A stretch of 64,000 nucleotides of DNA from Streptococcus didelphis DSM 15616 (GTDB lineage Bacteria; Bacillota; Bacilli; Lactobacillales; Streptococcaceae): NCBI RefSeq assembly GCF_000380005.1, contig NZ_KB904188.1, forward strand, positions 1 through 64,000. The letters are read 5' to 3'. The notes beneath the pieces were generated by a model. The model worked only from the letters and a program-made list of their open reading frames with translations. It made no database searches and was not told the origin of the DNA. This document shows positions 48,627 to 56,790 of the stretch, one piece after another. Numbering within the stretch: the first letter of the stretch is position 1; each line of letters opens with the position of its first letter. Position numbers and translations under genes: made by a program.

Positions 48627-49553
48627 ATGAAGAAGCGATATCAGACACTCAATGATTATTACCGGCAGCTTTTTGGCCAGAAGATATTTAAGGTTCCTAT
48701 TGATGCAGGTTTTGACTGTCCTAACAGGGACGGTACAGTTGCTCATGGGGGTTGTACCTTTTGTACGGTCTCTGGTTCAGGAGATGCCATTGTAGCACCA
48801 GATGCACCTATTAGGGAGCAATTTTATAAAGAAATTGATTTTATGCATAGAAAGTGGCCAGAGGTTAAGAAGTACCTTGTCTATTTTCAAAATTTCACTA
48901 ATACCCATGCTAGTCTTGAGACCATCAAAGAACGTTATGAACAGGCTATCAATGAACCAGGGGTTATCGGAATTAATATCGGGACACGCCCAGATTGTTT
49001 ACCAGATGATGTTATAAGTTATCTAGCAGAGCTTTCAGAGCGAATGCATGTTACAGTAGAGTTGGGCTTACAAACGACTTATGAAAGCACCTCAAAGCTG
49101 ATTAATCGGGCTCATTCTTATGACCTTTATAAGGAAACTGTTAGGCGTTTACGCAAGTATCCCAAGATAGAAATTGTCTCCCATCTGATTAATGGTCTAC
49201 CAGGGGAAAGTCGGGCCATGATGCTTGAAAATGTCAGGCGCTGTGTCACAGATAATGATATTCAGGGAATCAAGCTCCACTTGCTTCATTTGATGACTAA
49301 TACACGTATGCAAAGGGATTACCATGAGGGACGCTTGCAGCTTTTAAGTCAAGAGGATTATGTCTCTATTATTTGTGACCAACTAGAAATCATCCCTAAG
49401 CATATTATTATCCACCGGATAACTGGGGATGCACCTAGAGATATGTTGATTGGGCCCATGTGGAGCTTAAACAAATGGGAAGTGCTCAATGCCATTGATC
49501 AGGAAATGGAAAAAAGAGATAGCTATCAGGGTTGCCGCTCTGCCATTCTTTAA
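48627..49553 (+). CDS. TIGR01212-type radical SAM protein
   Basis: This 308-residue radical SAM enzyme (YhcC/YtqA type) has the cluster-binding pattern GFDCPNRDGTVAHGGCTFC, typical of TIGR01212, rather than plain CxxxCxxC. The reaction is not established. ytqB follows 20 bases later, as in Bacillus ytqA-ytqB. Confidence 0.88.
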   Translation: MKKRYQTLNDYYRQLFGQKIFKVPIDAGFDCPNRDGTVAHGGCTFCTVSGSGDAIVAPDAPIREQFYKEIDFMHRKWPEVKKYLVYFQNFTNTHASLETIKERYEQAINEPGVIGINIGTRPDCLPDDVISYLAELSERMHVTVELGLQTTYESTSKLINRAHSYDLYKETVRRLRKYPKIEIVSHLINGLPGESRAMMLENVRRCVTDNDIQGIKLHLLHLMTNTRMQRDYHEGRLQLLSQEDYVSIICDQLEIIPKHIIIHRITGDAPRDMLIGPMWSLNKWEVLNAIDQEMEKRDSYQGCRSAIL

Positions 49554-49572
49554 AATTGGAAAGGAAAGAAAT

Positions 49573-50115
49573 GTGAAAAAACCTATTCAAATGTCCCATG
49601 ATTTTTTGGCAGAAATAGTGACCAAAGAAAGTGTTTTTGTGGATGCCACGCTGGGAAATGGTAATGATAGCCTCTTTTTTGCTCCTTTAGTGAAAAAGGT
49701 TTTTGCCTTTGATGTGCAAGAGGCTGCTATTGAGGCAAGTCGGGCTAAGTTAGAAGCAGCAGGCCTTGATAATGTAGACTTGATTTTAGATGGTCATGAA
49801 CATCTGGATAACTATCTGGATAGTCTCGATGCAGCTATTTTTAATCTGGGTTATTTGCCAAGTGCTGATAAGTCTATTATTACACAGGCTACGACGACCC
49901 TAGAAGCCTTGTCTAAGATTTTAGTAAGACTCAAATCAGGTGGCCGGGTAGCCATCATGGTCTATTATGGTCACAAAGGAGGCCAGGAAGAAAAAGACAG
50001 CCTCTTAGACTTTGTCAGTCAGCTCAACCAAAAAGACTATACTGTTATGATTTATCAGGCCTTGAACCAGATCAATCAACCTCCTTTTCTTTTAATGATT
50101 GAGAAATTAAGCTAG
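49573..50115 (+). CDS. ytqB: YtqB-type class I SAM methyltransferase
   Basis: This 180-residue methyltransferase has SAM motif I VDATLGNGNDS and the motif IFNLGYLPSADKS. Bacillus YtqB relatives have been linked to tRNA wobble methylation. The start is GTG at 49573 with AAGGAAAG in front; an in-frame ATG at 49489 would lie inside the preceding gene. Confidence 0.85.
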   Translation: MKKPIQMSHDFLAEIVTKESVFVDATLGNGNDSLFFAPLVKKVFAFDVQEAAIEASRAKLEAAGLDNVDLILDGHEHLDNYLDSLDAAIFNLGYLPSADKSIITQATTTLEALSKILVRLKSGGRVAIMVYYGHKGGQEEKDSLLDFVSQLNQKDYTVMIYQALNQINQPPFLLMIEKLS

Positions 50116-50223
50116 TTCCTTTATACCTTATCTTATATTTTAGAAGCTTTATGGCCATAGCAGAGCTTAAAAGGAAGTTTCTTGTTTCTAGGTATTAATT
50201 TAGCTAGCAAGTTTATTAAAGTG

Positions 50224-50232
50224 TGGTATAAT
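50224..50232 (+). promoter_or_regulatory. Extended -10 promoter of the CorC-like gene
   Basis: TGGTATAAT lies 36 bases before the ATG at 50268, which has AGGAGT as RBS. Confidence 0.55.
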
Positions 50233-50267
50233 GGACTTATTATATATACATTTAGGAGTAACAATTA

Positions 50268-51602
50268 ATGGAAGACCCTGTGAGTCAGCCCTTATATTTT
50301 CAATTACTATTGCTGATTATTTTTACAGTGCTTAATGCATTTTTTTCGGCCAGTGAAATGGCACTGGTTTCTCTCAATCGTTCCCGGGTGGAACAAAAAG
50401 CAGGTGAAGGGGATAAACGCTATATCCGACTTCAGGCTGTTTTAGAGCAACCTAACAACTTTTTATCAACTATTCAGGTAGGGATTACCTTTATTAGTTT
50501 ACTACAGGGGGCTAGCTTGTCAGCTTCCCTAGGCCGAGTAATTTCATCCTGGTTGGGTGGTTCTGCCACTGCACAAACTGCAGGTAGTATCATCTCATTG
50601 ATTTTCTTAACCTATGTGTCAATTGTTCTGGGAGAACTATATCCTAAGCGGATTGCTATGAATTTAAAGGATCGTTTAGCCATTATCTCAGCTCCAATTA
50701 TTATAGTTGTGGGTAAGCTAGTTAGTCCTTTTGTCTGGTTCTTATCAGCTTCTACCAATCTTTTAAGTCGGATAACGCCAATGACTTTTGATGATGCTGA
50801 CGAGCAAATGACCCGTGATGAAATTGAATACATGCTCTCAAATAGTGAAGCCAGTCTGGCTGCTGAAGAGATTGAAATGCTCCAAGGGATTTTTTCACTG
50901 GATGAATTAATGGCACGTGAAGTCATGGTTCCTAGAACAGATGCCTTTATGATTGATATAAATGATGATGCTCTGGAAAATATCCAAGCTATCCTTAAGC
51001 AAAGTTTTTCCCGCATTCCTGTCTATGATGCTGATAAGGATAAGGTTATTGGCCTGATTCATACCAAGAGGTTATTAGAGGCTGGTTTCAAAAATGGCTT
51101 TGCTAATATCAACATGCGTAAGATTTTACAGGTGCCCCTTTTTGTACCAGAAACCATCTATGTAGATGACTTGCTAAGACAGCTAAGAATTACCCAGAAC
51201 CAAATGGCTATCTTATTAGATGAATATGGTGGCGTGGCTGGTCTGGTTACCCTTGAGGATTTACTAGAAGAAATTGTTGGTGAAATCGACGATGAAACAG
51301 ACAAGGCAGAAGAATTTGTTCATACCATAGGCGAAGATACCTATATTGTTGTGGGTACCATGACCCTCAATGACTTTAATGAATATTTTGAAACAGAGCT
51401 TGAAAGTGATGATGTGGATACTATAGCTGGTTTTTATATAACAGGTATTGGCACTATCCCTAGTCAGGAAGAAAAGCTACCCTTTGAATGTGACAGTGAA
51501 GGCAAACACTTGCTCCTTATTAATGATAAGGTCAAGGACGGCCGCATCACCAAGCTAAAATTAACAGTTTCTAATATAGAACAGAATATTGAGGAAGACT
51601 AG
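50268..51602 (+). CDS. CNNM/CorC-type transporter with CBS pair
   Basis: This 444-residue protein has an N-terminal CNNM (DUF21) membrane domain with about four helices, two CBS domains (REVMVPRTDAFMID and MRKILQVPLFVPET), and a C-terminal CorC_HlyC domain. Such proteins are linked to Mg2+/Co2+ export or resistance; the hemolysin name is historical. Confidence 0.88.
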   Translation: MEDPVSQPLYFQLLLLIIFTVLNAFFSASEMALVSLNRSRVEQKAGEGDKRYIRLQAVLEQPNNFLSTIQVGITFISLLQGASLSASLGRVISSWLGGSATAQTAGSIISLIFLTYVSIVLGELYPKRIAMNLKDRLAIISAPIIIVVGKLVSPFVWFLSASTNLLSRITPMTFDDADEQMTRDEIEYMLSNSEASLAAEEIEMLQGIFSLDELMAREVMVPRTDAFMIDINDDALENIQAILKQSFSRIPVYDADKDKVIGLIHTKRLLEAGFKNGFANINMRKILQVPLFVPETIYVDDLLRQLRITQNQMAILLDEYGGVAGLVTLEDLLEEIVGEIDDETDKAEEFVHTIGEDTYIVVGTMTLNDFNEYFETELESDDVDTIAGFYITGIGTIPSQEEKLPFECDSEGKHLLLINDKVKDGRITKLKLTVSNIEQNIEED

Positions 51603-51622
51603 GACAATACCTAGTCTTTTTT
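51596..51622 (+). terminator. Terminator overlapping the end of the CorC-like gene
   Basis: AAGACTAGG(ACAATA)CCTAGTCTT followed by TTTT. The stop codon lies in the 5' arm. Confidence 0.88.
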
Positions 51623-51630
51623 GTGAAAAA

Positions 51631-51660
51631 TGATATAATGAAAATGTAAAAACGTTTACA
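51631..51660 (+). promoter_or_regulatory. pflA promoter with a cre-like site at the transcription start
   Basis: The extended -10 TGATATAAT (51631-51639) is followed at 51645-51660 by TGTAAAAACGTTTACA. On the minus strand it reads TTGTAAACGTTTTTA, one mismatch from the CcpA cre consensus. Centred just after the start of transcription, it would act as a CcpA roadblock. Confidence 0.6.
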
Positions 51661-51677
51661 AGTATAAAGGAGAGATC

Positions 51678-52469
51678 ATGGCAGAGATAGATTATGGACA
51701 AGTAACTGGAATGATACATTCAACAGAAAGTTTTGGTTCTGTTGATGGGCCAGGTATTCGTTTTATTATATTTATGCAAGGCTGCAAGATGCGCTGCCAA
51801 TACTGCCATAATCCAGATACTTGGGAAATGGAAACCAATAATTCTAAGGAAAGAACAGTTAATGATGTCTTAAAAGAAGCCTTGCAATACCGCCATTTCT
51901 GGGGTAAAAAGGGAGGCATTACTGTTTCAGGTGGTGAAGCCATGTTGCAGATAGACTTCATTACAGCCCTCTTTATAAAAGCCAAGAAACTGGGGATTCA
52001 TACCACCCTTGATACCTGTGGTTTTACCTACAGAGCTACTCCTGAATACCATAAGCAATTAGAAAAATTGCTGGCTGTCACTGACTTAATCCTCTTGGAT
52101 ATCAAAGAAATTGACCCAGAACAGCACAAGCTGGTTACTAAACAATCTAACAAGAACATCCTCCTCTTTGCTCAATACCTATCTGATAAGGGGATTCCTG
52201 TCTGGATAAGACATGTCCTAGTACCTGGCTTAACAGATATTGACGAGCATTTAGAGGCACTTGGAGACTTTGTAGCCACCTTAAAGAATGTTGATAAGTT
52301 TGAGATTCTGCCTTATCACACCATGGGGGAATTTAAGTGGCGTGAGTTAGGGATTCCTTATCCTCTGGCAGGGGTTAAGCCGCCTACAGCTGAGCGGGTT
52401 CAAAATGCTAAAGAGATTATGAAAACAGAAACCTATACGGAATATATGAACCGGGTCCACAGCTCCTAA
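51678..52469 (+). CDS. pflA: Pyruvate formate-lyase activating enzyme
   Basis: PflA is a radical SAM enzyme that installs the glycyl radical on pyruvate formate-lyase for anaerobic mixed-acid fermentation. The cluster cysteines are Cys36, Cys40 and Cys43 in GCKMRCQYCH. It has 263 residues and is monocistronic, with the probable cre site upstream. Confidence 0.95.
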   Translation: MAEIDYGQVTGMIHSTESFGSVDGPGIRFIIFMQGCKMRCQYCHNPDTWEMETNNSKERTVNDVLKEALQYRHFWGKKGGITVSGGEAMLQIDFITALFIKAKKLGIHTTLDTCGFTYRATPEYHKQLEKLLAVTDLILLDIKEIDPEQHKLVTKQSNKNILLFAQYLSDKGIPVWIRHVLVPGLTDIDEHLEALGDFVATLKNVDKFEILPYHTMGEFKWRELGIPYPLAGVKPPTAERVQNAKEIMKTETYTEYMNRVHSS

Positions 52470-52488
52470 GCTGTCAATTAATTCTTAC

Positions 52489-52534
52489 AGTACTCTTTTG
52501 CTTTTAGTTTATTTACTAAAAGGCAAAGGGTACT
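52489..52534 (+). terminator. Terminator of pflA
   Basis: A long imperfect stem, AGTACTCTTTTGCTTTTAGT paired with ACTAAAAGGCAAAGGGTACT, is followed by TTTT. Confidence 0.85.
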
Positions 52535-52644
52535 TTTTGACTGTCTGTAAAAATAGCTGTTAGAGCTGGTCTTAGGTAGACAAGCTTTGATTTTACAGCT
52601 TAATTTTGCTAAAATAAAAACACTAAGAAGAATGAGGTAAGAAC

Positions 52645-53580
52645 ATGTCTAAAATTTTTGTCTTTGGTCACCAAAATCCTGATACTGATGCTATAGGTTC
52701 ATCCTATGCCTTTGCTCACTTGGCAAGACAGGCTTATAGTTTGGATGCTGAGGTTGTGGCTTTGGGAGAACCAAATGAAGAAACACGCTTTGCTCTTGAT
52801 TATTTTGGAGTGCAAGCACCTAGAGTAGTTGAATCAGCTCAAGCAGAAGGTGTGAATACTGTTATTTTGACAGACCACAATGAGTTTCAACAGTCTATTT
52901 CAGACATTAGCCAAGTAACCATCTATGGTGTGGTGGATCATCACCGTGTGGCAAATTTTGAAACAGCTAACCCCTTATTTATGCGCGTGGAACCTGTGGG
53001 TTCTGCATCATCTATTGTCTACCGCATGTTTAAGGAAAATAATCTTGAGGTATCAAGAGAGATTGCTGGCTTACTCTTATCAGGTTTAATTTCAGACACC
53101 TTATTACTGAAGTCACCTACGACCCATACAACAGATCATAAGGTAGCTCAAGAACTGGCAGAATTAGCTGGGGTCTCACTTGAAGAGTATGGAATGAATC
53201 TCTTAAAAGCTGGAACCAACCTTGCAAGCAAGTCAGAAGCAGAATTGATTGATATTGATGCTAAAACCTTTGAATTAAATGGCAATGCTGTCCGTGTGGC
53301 TCAGGTTAACACTGTTGATATTAAAGAAGTCCTTGAACGTCAAGAAGCTCTTGAAGGAGCTATCTTAGAGGCAATGGCTAAGGAAGGCTACTCAGACTTT
53401 GTCTTAATGATTACAGATATTGTCAACTCAAACTCAGAAATTCTAGCCCTAGGTAGCAATATGGACAAGGTGGAAAAAGCCTTTAACTTTGTATTAGAAA
53501 ACAACCATGCCTTCTTAGAGGGTGCTGTGTCACGTAAGAAACAAGTCGTTCCTCAATTAACAGAAAGCTTTGGTGCCTAA
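52645..53580 (+). CDS. ppaC: Manganese-dependent inorganic pyrophosphatase
   Basis: This family II DHH pyrophosphatase splits PPi to drive biosynthesis. Metal ligands are in [13 protein letters not shown] (His9, Asp13, Asp15) and VVDHHRV (DHH motif). The C-terminal SRKKQ motif (residues near 300) binds substrate. It has 311 residues. Confidence 0.95.
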   Translation: MSKIFVFGHQNPDTDAIGSSYAFAHLARQAYSLDAEVVALGEPNEETRFALDYFGVQAPRVVESAQAEGVNTVILTDHNEFQQSISDISQVTIYGVVDHHRVANFETANPLFMRVEPVGSASSIVYRMFKENNLEVSREIAGLLLSGLISDTLLLKSPTTHTTDHKVAQELAELAGVSLEEYGMNLLKAGTNLASKSEAELIDIDAKTFELNGNAVRVAQVNTVDIKEVLERQEALEGAILEAMAKEGYSDFVLMITDIVNSNSEILALGSNMDKVEKAFNFVLENNHAFLEGAVSRKKQVVPQLTESFGA

Positions 53581-53582
53581 GC

Positions 53583-54047
53583 ATGTCCTATATTGTCACC
53601 TTTAAAGAGGTAGAAACCACCCTCCTTGAGGAAAGTCCTGTTAAAGAGGCCCTAGCAGGTCTAAGGGCCAATGAGGCTAGGTATTTTTGGAATAAATATA
53701 AGATTACTTATGAGGTTTTTACTCCTAGTGAAAAGCCAGATATTTTGCCCCTTATTGAGCAGGTCCTTGCAGAGCGACAAATGTCCTTTCCTTATAAGGC
53801 GCTTTGTCTTTCACAATTTGAGGTTGACGGTATCTTATGGTCTCATGTTTATTATGATAATGGCTTGGTTGTCAATCTTCTCTATACTTTAGCAGAAGGG
53901 GGTAAGCGAGCTATTGGCTTTAAGCTAGCTAATGGGATTGAGATTCCAGCAGAGTTTGAAGGCAAGTTTAAGTTTGCCCGTCAGCGTTCTAAGTTGGCAG
54001 GAGAAATTCGCGGAAGCTTCTTTCTTGTAAAAGGGCAATACCTCTAA
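53583..54047 (+). CDS. Conserved hypothetical protein downstream of ppaC
   Basis: I do not recognise the domain in this 154-residue soluble protein. It is probably an alpha/beta fold, with no signal peptide or membrane helix. It begins 2 bases after the ppaC stop and is co-transcribed with it. Confidence 0.65.
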   Translation: MSYIVTFKEVETTLLEESPVKEALAGLRANEARYFWNKYKITYEVFTPSEKPDILPLIEQVLAERQMSFPYKALCLSQFEVDGILWSHVYYDNGLVVNLLYTLAEGGKRAIGFKLANGIEIPAEFEGKFKFARQRSKLAGEIRGSFFLVKGQYL

Positions 54048-54082
54048 AAATAGAGTTTTGTCTGTGAATACAAAAATAAAAT

Positions 54083-54120
54083 AAAAAAACAAAATGATTT
54101 TTGGTCATTTTGTTTTTTTA
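54083..54120. terminator. Bidirectional terminator between the ppaC operon and the collagen-like gene
   Basis: AAAACAAAATGA/TCATTTTGTTTT with a 7-base loop, A run before and T run after. It serves both convergent transcripts. Confidence 0.9.
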
Positions 54121-54132
54121 TATCTGTTAAGT

Positions 54133-55287
54133 TTATTTTCTTTTGAATTTTGGAAGGAAAGTAAGACTTCCTGCAATAGCCATGATAAGCATAGCAGCAG
54201 TAGTGAGGAAGGGATTACTTGTGTCACCACTTGCTGGCAGTTGATTTGCTTTAGCTTGAGCTTGGGAGTCTAGTTTTTGAATTTCTGAGTTAGAGCTTGT
54301 AGGAATAACTGCTTGACTTTGCTCTTTTGATTCAGGCTTTTTATCCTCTTTTTCTTCAGCTGAAACTTGTGGCATCTGAGTTTTTGGAGTGGATGCCTTA
54401 GTTTCAGGAACTTTTGGTGCTTCTTGCGAGTTTTCGGTTGAGCCTTCTTGAGAATTTGCTTGTGGGCTTTCCTTTGGTTTTTCAGGCTTTAAAGGAAGGT
54501 CAGGTTTTTCTGTGCTATCAGGTTCTAGGGGAAACTCTGGACTTTGAGGAGTCTCTGCTAGTTCAGGGACTTGGGGTTTAGCTTGGTCAGCTTCTTTTTT
54601 AGGCTTTTCTTGGGGAAGGATTGAGTCACCCTTGTCGCCTTTAGGCCCTTGTTCCCCGTCTTTACCGTCTTGTCCATCCTTACCAGCAGGTCCTTGAGGT
54701 CCCATAGCGCCGGCTTCTCCTTGGTCGCCCTTATCACCTTTAGGACCAGTTAGACCAGGGATACCTTGTTCACCTCTGTCGCCTTTAGGCCCTTGTTCCC
54801 CGTCTTTACCGTCTTGTCCATCCTTACCAGCAGGTCCTTGAGGTCCCATAGCCCCATCTTCTCCTTTAGGCCCTTGTTTTCCAGTTTCACCAGGAAGTCC
54901 TCTAGGCCCCATAGGCCCTTGTTCGCCCTTTTCACCCTGTGCGCCTCTTTCCCCTCTAGGTCCCGCGACACCAGGATCACCTTTTTCACCTTTAGGACTA
55001 GGTAATTTAGCTAACCCAATTAAATGACCGATACTAAGTTTGTAATGATATTCAAAATCTTCAAGATATTTTCTAATACTATTAATATCCTTCACTTCTG
55101 AAGCAGTCTTTGGATATGTTTTTCTTTGTTGATCAAGATCTCCTAGTAATGATTGTCTTCTCTCTTCAATATCTACTTCTGCCTGCACTGTACTTGTTAT
55201 CCCTGCTGTAGCGAAGGCTGTGAGGGTTGCTAGAACTATGCCATAGCGAGGGGCTAGCTTTCTGATTTCTTTTTTTCTTTGTGTCAT
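54133..55287 (-). CDS. Streptococcal collagen-like surface protein (Scl type)
   Basis: This 384-residue cell-wall-anchored adhesin has: a signal peptide to about residue 36 (TSTVQA); a non-collagenous V region 37-99 predicted helical; an uninterrupted Gly-X-Y collagen domain 100-221 (about 41 triplets, rich in GKDGQDGKDGEQG); a Pro/Glu/Ser/Lys linker to 349; and a sorting signal LPASG (350-354), hydrophobic stretch and KFKRK tail. Ser replaces the usual Thr of LPxTG. Scl proteins bind matrix and host receptors. Two 75-bp identical segments inside the collagen coding region can recombine. The promoter holds a (TA)9 tract. Confidence 0.9.
   Translation of the reverse strand: MTQRKKEIRKLAPRYGIVLATLTAFATAGITSTVQAEVDIEERRQSLLGDLDQQRKTYPKTASEVKDINSIRKYLEDFEYHYKLSIGHLIGLAKLPSPKGEKGDPGVAGPRGERGAQGEKGEQGPMGPRGLPGETGKQGPKGEDGAMGPQGPAGKDGQDGKDGEQGPKGDRGEQGIPGLTGPKGDKGDQGEAGAMGPQGPAGKDGQDGKDGEQGPKGDKGDSILPQEKPKKEADQAKPQVPELAETPQSPEFPLEPDSTEKPDLPLKPEKPKESPQANSQEGSTENSQEAPKVPETKASTPKTQMPQVSAEEKEDKKPESKEQSQAVIPTSSNSEIQKLDSQAQAKANQLPASGDTSNPFLTTAAMLIMAIAGSLTFLPKFKRK
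54634..54852 (-). repeat. 75-bp direct repeat within the collagen-like domain
   Basis: 54634-54708 and 54778-54852 appear identical over 75 bases and are 144 bp apart (16 Gly-X-Y triplets). Unequal exchange between them would add or remove 48 residues in frame, changing the length of the collagen stalk. Confidence 0.85.
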
Positions 55288-55347
55288 TTCTTATTTTCTA
55301 CTTTCTCTAGGATACTTGCCTATAGTCTTTCTACAAGCGCAAATAAC

Positions 55348-55377
55348 AGTATATATATATATATATAAGCAATCCAA
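55348..55377 (-). promoter_or_regulatory. Collagen-like gene promoter with (TA)9 spacer tract
   Basis: On the minus strand, TTGGAT (55377-55372) and TATACT (55353-55348) are separated by 18 bases, most of which belong to nine tandem TA units (55350-55367). The likely transcript start lies about 54 bases before the ATG. Slippage by one unit would change the spacer to 16 or 20. Confidence 0.6.
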
Positions 55378-55470
55378 TTTTTTAAAAATATATTAAAAAA
55401 TAGATGATAACAATAAAAATTAAATGAGAAAATTTCTTTTATTTTCCTTCTATAAGTCTTTTGAAAATTT

Positions 55471-55479
55471 TGCTATAAT
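55471..55479 (+). promoter_or_regulatory. Extended -10 promoter, ATG 7 bases downstream
   Basis: TGCTATAAT ends 6 bases before the ATG at 55486, with no ribosome binding site between. A leaderless transcript is predicted. Confidence 0.6.
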
Positions 55480-55485
55480 AGGCTT

Positions 55486-56139
55486 ATGATTACCCTATTT
55501 AATCCTGATAAAGTCAGCAGGCAGCCTTTTTTTCAAGCCCTTATTAACTACCTTTCTCAAAGAGAAGATGTGACCTTACGCCAGATTAAGAAGGATTTTC
55601 CAGAGGTTAAGCAGGTGGATCGTTGTCTTGAGACCTATATCCAGGCAGGCTATATTATGAGAAAAGACAGGCGCTATTACCTTTCTCTCCCATTATTAGA
55701 GGACTTAAATACTGTCCACTTGGAGGATATGGTTTTTGTTGATAGTCAGGCAGCTATTTATCCGGAGCTTCTGGCTAAGAGCTTTGAGACTAGGCTGACC
55801 AATCCCACCAATCAAGTTATTATTCTTGAAAGGACGACAATTAGCAGAGAATCCCTTAGCTTAGCCAATTATTTTTACAGGTTAAAAAGGGGTGAAAAGC
55901 CGTCTGCGGCTCAAGCAGAGCTTTATGAGCTGCTGGGGGATGTTAATCCTGACTATGCCCTTAAGTATCTGACAAGTTACTTGCTGAAGTTTGTTGGCAA
56001 GGACCAGATAAAGCAAAAAAGACCCGATATCTTTTGTCAGGCCTTGGTCTTACTATCTTATCTGATACCAGTTGGCGACTCTAGCTATCGCCTAGGCATG
56101 GAAATGGATCCAGAAAAGCTAATCTTTAAGGCAAAATAA
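55486..56139 (+). CDS. Conserved hypothetical protein with winged-helix-like N-terminus
   Basis: Residues 16-75 of this 217-residue protein (YLSQREDVTLRQIKKDFPEV, then RCLETYIQAGYIMRKDRRYYLS) read like a winged helix. The C-terminal half (YFYRLKRGEKPSAAQAELYELLG, DVNPDYALKYLTSYL) may correspond to DUF1803, from memory and not verified. It is possibly a DNA-binding protein. It is divergent from the collagen-like gene and separated from it by about 200 bases. Confidence 0.6.
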   Translation: MITLFNPDKVSRQPFFQALINYLSQREDVTLRQIKKDFPEVKQVDRCLETYIQAGYIMRKDRRYYLSLPLLEDLNTVHLEDMVFVDSQAAIYPELLAKSFETRLTNPTNQVIILERTTISRESLSLANYFYRLKRGEKPSAAQAELYELLGDVNPDYALKYLTSYLLKFVGKDQIKQKRPDIFCQALVLLSYLIPVGDSSYRLGMEMDPEKLIFKAK

Positions 56140-56171
56140 GGAGCTGACTTGCCAACTCCTTATTTATTTAA
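56136..56171 (+). terminator. Terminator of the winged-helix-like gene
   Basis: AAATAAGGAG/CTCCTTATTT with a 12-base loop, ending in TATTTA. It overlaps the stop codon. Confidence 0.75.
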
Positions 56172-56281
56172 TGTTAGTGCAATAAATTAAGATTTAATTA
56201 AAACTATGGTTTGCTTCTCTTTTCTCCAAACTTTATACTAATTAGTGTAAAAAAAAGAATCTATAAAGAAGAGGAAATAAG

Positions 56282-56719
56282 ATGAAAGCAACAAGCAACA
56301 AGCAACAAGCAACAAGCAACAAGTTTAAGTCCCCTATTGTCCTTGGCCTAGCACTAAGCCTTAGCTTTTTAGTAGGGGCTGGGACAGTAGAAGCAAATAC
56401 TCAAACAGATGCCTATAAAGCATCTGAGGAGGCCGCAACTAGACACTGTGCTGGAAAAAATGATGGTAGCTGTCAAGCGCTCTTTAAAAGTGGCTATGAG
56501 TCGGGTTGTAGAAATTTACAATTTGGGGGAGAACGAAATCAAAAAACTTACTTTAATGATGGATATGAAGAGGGAAAAAAGAACACAGGTACACCAAAGT
56601 GTCAATTTCATTATACAACTTGGAAAGAGCGGGAGTGGGATGAAAGTAACTTTTTTGGAAAAGTTCTTATCTTACTTGGCAGTGCTTGGAACACAGTTAA
56701 AGGTTGGTTTTCAAGATAA
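56282..56719 (+). CDS. Small secreted protein with heptanucleotide repeat at its start (phase-variable candidate)
   Basis: This 145-residue protein has an N-terminal repeat-coded stretch MKATSNKQQATSNK, a signal peptide core PIVLGLALSLSFLVGAGTVEA (cleavage near residue 38), a cysteine-containing exported domain (Cys56, Cys64, Cys76, Cys107, perhaps two disulfides) and a C-terminal amphipathic segment VLILLGSAWNTVKGWF. I recognise no family. Five GCAACAA units follow the start; 4 or 6 units would end translation within 10 codons. RBS AGAGGAAAT is good. Confidence 0.75.
   Translation: MKATSNKQQATSNKFKSPIVLGLALSLSFLVGAGTVEANTQTDAYKASEEAATRHCAGKNDGSCQALFKSGYESGCRNLQFGGERNQKTYFNDGYEEGKKNTGTPKCQFHYTTWKEREWDESNFFGKVLILLGSAWNTVKGWFSR
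56288..56322 (+). repeat. Five tandem GCAACAA heptamers inside the 5' end of a coding region
   Basis: Exact units occupy 56288-56294, 56295-56301, 56302-56308, 56309-56315 and 56316-56322. Because 7 is not a multiple of 3, each gain or loss shifts the frame. Downstream stops are TAA at 56326 (frame after gain) and TAG at 56349 (frame after loss). Confidence 0.95.
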
Positions 56720-56739
56720 CTTAAATCTTTTAAGTAAGA

Positions 56740-56768
56740 CAAAAGGCATCTCTCTTGAGATACCTTTT
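56740..56768. terminator. Terminator between the secreted-protein gene and murE
   Basis: AGGCATCTC(TCTT)GAGATACCT with one mismatch, flanked by A and T runs. The genes are convergent. Confidence 0.75.
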
Positions 56769-56790
56769 TTAATATGTTTTTTTTTGAAAG

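Noticed and set aside
54750..55005. Long open frames on both strands within the collagen-like gene
   Set aside because: They are by-products of the repetitive Gly-X-Y codons; the minus-strand frame with signal peptide and sorting signal is the real gene.
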